DNA of 59,547 bases from Fulvimarina sp. GTDB taxonomy: Bacteria; Pseudomonadota; Alphaproteobacteria; Rhizobiales; Rhizobiaceae. Below the pieces are notes generated by a model. The model was not told the origin of the DNA. It searched no databases and saw only the letters and a list, made by a program, of their open reading frames with translations. Of this stretch, positions 58,687-59,547 are shown in pieces. The DNA is taken from positions 1-59,547 of the forward strand of contig PACL01000083.1 in the NCBI GenBank assembly GCA_002700095.1, in the 5' to 3' direction. The translations under genes and the position numbers were made by a program. How positions within the stretch are numbered: the stretch's first letter is position 1; each line of letters begins with the position of its first letter.

Positions 58687-58806
58687 GGAAGAGCACAGCG
58701 GACGGCCCGAGCGGCCAGCCCGAGCAGACGACTCGAGGCGCCGTGCGTTCGGGACGACCGGATGTGCTCCTCCCCCATCAGCACGATTTCGCTTGCCTGA
58801 GCAATT

Positions 58807-58826
58807 TAGCTGACTTAAGTCAGCTA
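58807..58826. promoter_or_regulatory. Perfect 20-bp palindrome, likely MarR autoregulatory operator
   Basis: TAGCTGACTTAAGTCAGCTA at 58807-58826 is identical to its reverse complement. It ends 2 bp before the ATG of a MarR-type gene, where a bound repressor would block transcription or ribosome access. This fits autoregulation by the MarR half of that protein. Confidence 0.7.
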
Positions 58827-58828
58827 TC

Positions 58829-59547
58829 ATGTTTCTGGACCCGACCACCCGTTTTCGCCGTTTCGCCCGCGCCGTCGTCACCGAGGTCGGCGCGCTCGAT
58901 GAGTCCTTTCTCGGCCGCGGCCGGCCGCTCGGCGTCGCCCGGGTGCTGAATGCCATCGGCCACGGCAAGTGCGACGTCGGCGAGATCCGCGCCTATCTGG
59001 ATCTCGATTCGGGGCTGGTCAGCCGGCTGTTGCGTGGCCTCGAGGAGGAAGGCCTGGTCGCAACGACGCCGCATCCGGGCGACGGAAGGCGGCGGGTCGT
59101 CGCCCTGACTGCGGCGGGCGAAGCCGAATTCGCCGCCTATGAGGCGCTGTCGAACCAGCGGGCGGAGCGGGCGCTGGCGCGTCACGCCAACCCGGACGCC
59201 CTTCTGGCGGCGATGGATCTCGTCGCCTCGGCTTTCGGCCGAGACCAGATCGAATTGCGGGAGATGGATCCGAGATCGGCGGTCGCCCGCCATTGCCTCG
59301 GCGAATATTACGCCGAGCTCGGCCGGCGCTTCGAACGCGGCTTCGACGTGACCCTCTCCGCCGACCCCGACGCCGAGACCATGGTCCGCCCGCGCGGCGC
59401 CTTCCTCGTCGCCTTCTCCGACGACATGCCGGTCGGCTGCGTCGGGCTGAAGGGAACATGTTCTGAATACGCCGAGGTGAAGCGGCTTTGGGTGGCGCCC
59501 TCTGCGCGGGGGCTGGGGCTGGCCTGGAAGATCATGGACCGGGTCGA
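58829..59547 (+). CDS. MarR-GNAT fusion protein, cut by window end
   Basis: The 239 visible residues hold a MarR-like winged helix (about 1-150; CDVGEIRAYLDLDSGLVSRLLRGLEEEGLVATTPHPGDGRRRVVALT) followed by the start of a GNAT acetyltransferase (FLVAFSDDMPVGCVGLKG, EVKRLWVAPSARGLGLAWKIM, with the acetyl-CoA loop ARGLGLAW). The gene continues past 59547. Fusions like this couple ligand sensing with acetylation. The ATG at 58829 is set by the operator and by the reading frame; no ribosome-binding sequence is obvious because the palindrome occupies that position. Confidence 0.88.
   Translation, partial: MFLDPTTRFRRFARAVVTEVGALDESFLGRGRPLGVARVLNAIGHGKCDVGEIRAYLDLDSGLVSRLLRGLEEEGLVATTPHPGDGRRRVVALTAAGEAEFAAYEALSNQRAERALARHANPDALLAAMDLVASAFGRDQIELREMDPRSAVARHCLGEYYAELGRRFERGFDVTLSADPDAETMVRPRGAFLVAFSDDMPVGCVGLKGTCSEYAEVKRLWVAPSARGLGLAWKIMDRV

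Overview
The window is high-GC chromosomal DNA of an alphaproteobacterium, almost certainly of the order Hyphomicrobiales (Rhizobiales). The strongest evidence is the very-long-chain fatty acid lipid A cluster (acpXL, fabF2XL, fabF1XL, alcohol dehydrogenase, lpxXL). Supporting markers are an SGNH protein beside a lytic transglycosylase and galU, single-chain pyruvate carboxylase, a DUF6867 gene inside a liv operon, and the AAAAGTGGGAA palindromic repeat common in this order. The genus cannot be read from the sequence. The first 53 bases are pure G and look like an artefact.

Layout. 0-2 kb: tail of an ScfR-type regulator and a broken lytic transglycosylase. 2-7 kb, minus strand: ispB, a TPR lipoprotein-like gene, ispE and moaB. 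7-14 kb, mostly plus: DUF2007, methyltransferase, S49 peptidase, zinc alcohol dehydrogenase, membrane protein, glyQ without glyS, and a Crp/Fnr regulator. 14-17 kb: His-Gly-rich secreted peptide, a gene-poor kilobase, gltD without gltB. 17-28 kb, cell envelope: DUF459 SGNH protein, MltB-like transglycosylase, a 703-residue RTX protein, galU, nudK-like hydrolase, beta-barrel protein, kdsD, HAD phosphatase. 28-38 kb: tRNA-Phe, AAA ATPase, pyc, an AT-rich gene unlike its surroundings, EamA transporter, esterase, a tyrosine phosphatase-like protein lacking its catalytic Cys, cupin, L,D-transpeptidase. 39-41 kb: a second RTX protein. 41-47 kb: the acpXL-lpxXL cluster and a MarR regulator. 47-53 kb: liv branched-chain amino acid ABC transporter. 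53-59.5 kb: two tiny DUF3309 membrane proteins, diheme cytochrome c, D-amino-acid aminotransferase, J-domain protein, ureD-ureA, and a MarR-GNAT gene cut by the window end.

Much of the window serves the envelope: galU and kdsD supply sugar precursors, the acpXL cluster builds and attaches the long acyl chain of lipid A, and MltB-like, L,D-transpeptidase and SGNH proteins act on cell wall or periplasm.

The observations most worth a second look are these. The two RTX genes share a colinear C-terminal half but have unrelated AT-richer N-terminal parts, and each is followed about 23-24 nt after its stop by a perfect 17-18 bp inverted repeat of different sequence. The acpXL cluster lacks fabZXL and has a ketosynthase partner without the active-site Cys. 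The AT-rich gene at 33.4-34.2 kb is unrecognised. The phosphatase-like protein is probably catalytically dead. A perfect 20-bp palindrome sits directly in front of the MarR-GNAT start codon. I found no CRISPR array, no intact insertion sequence and no recognisable defence system.
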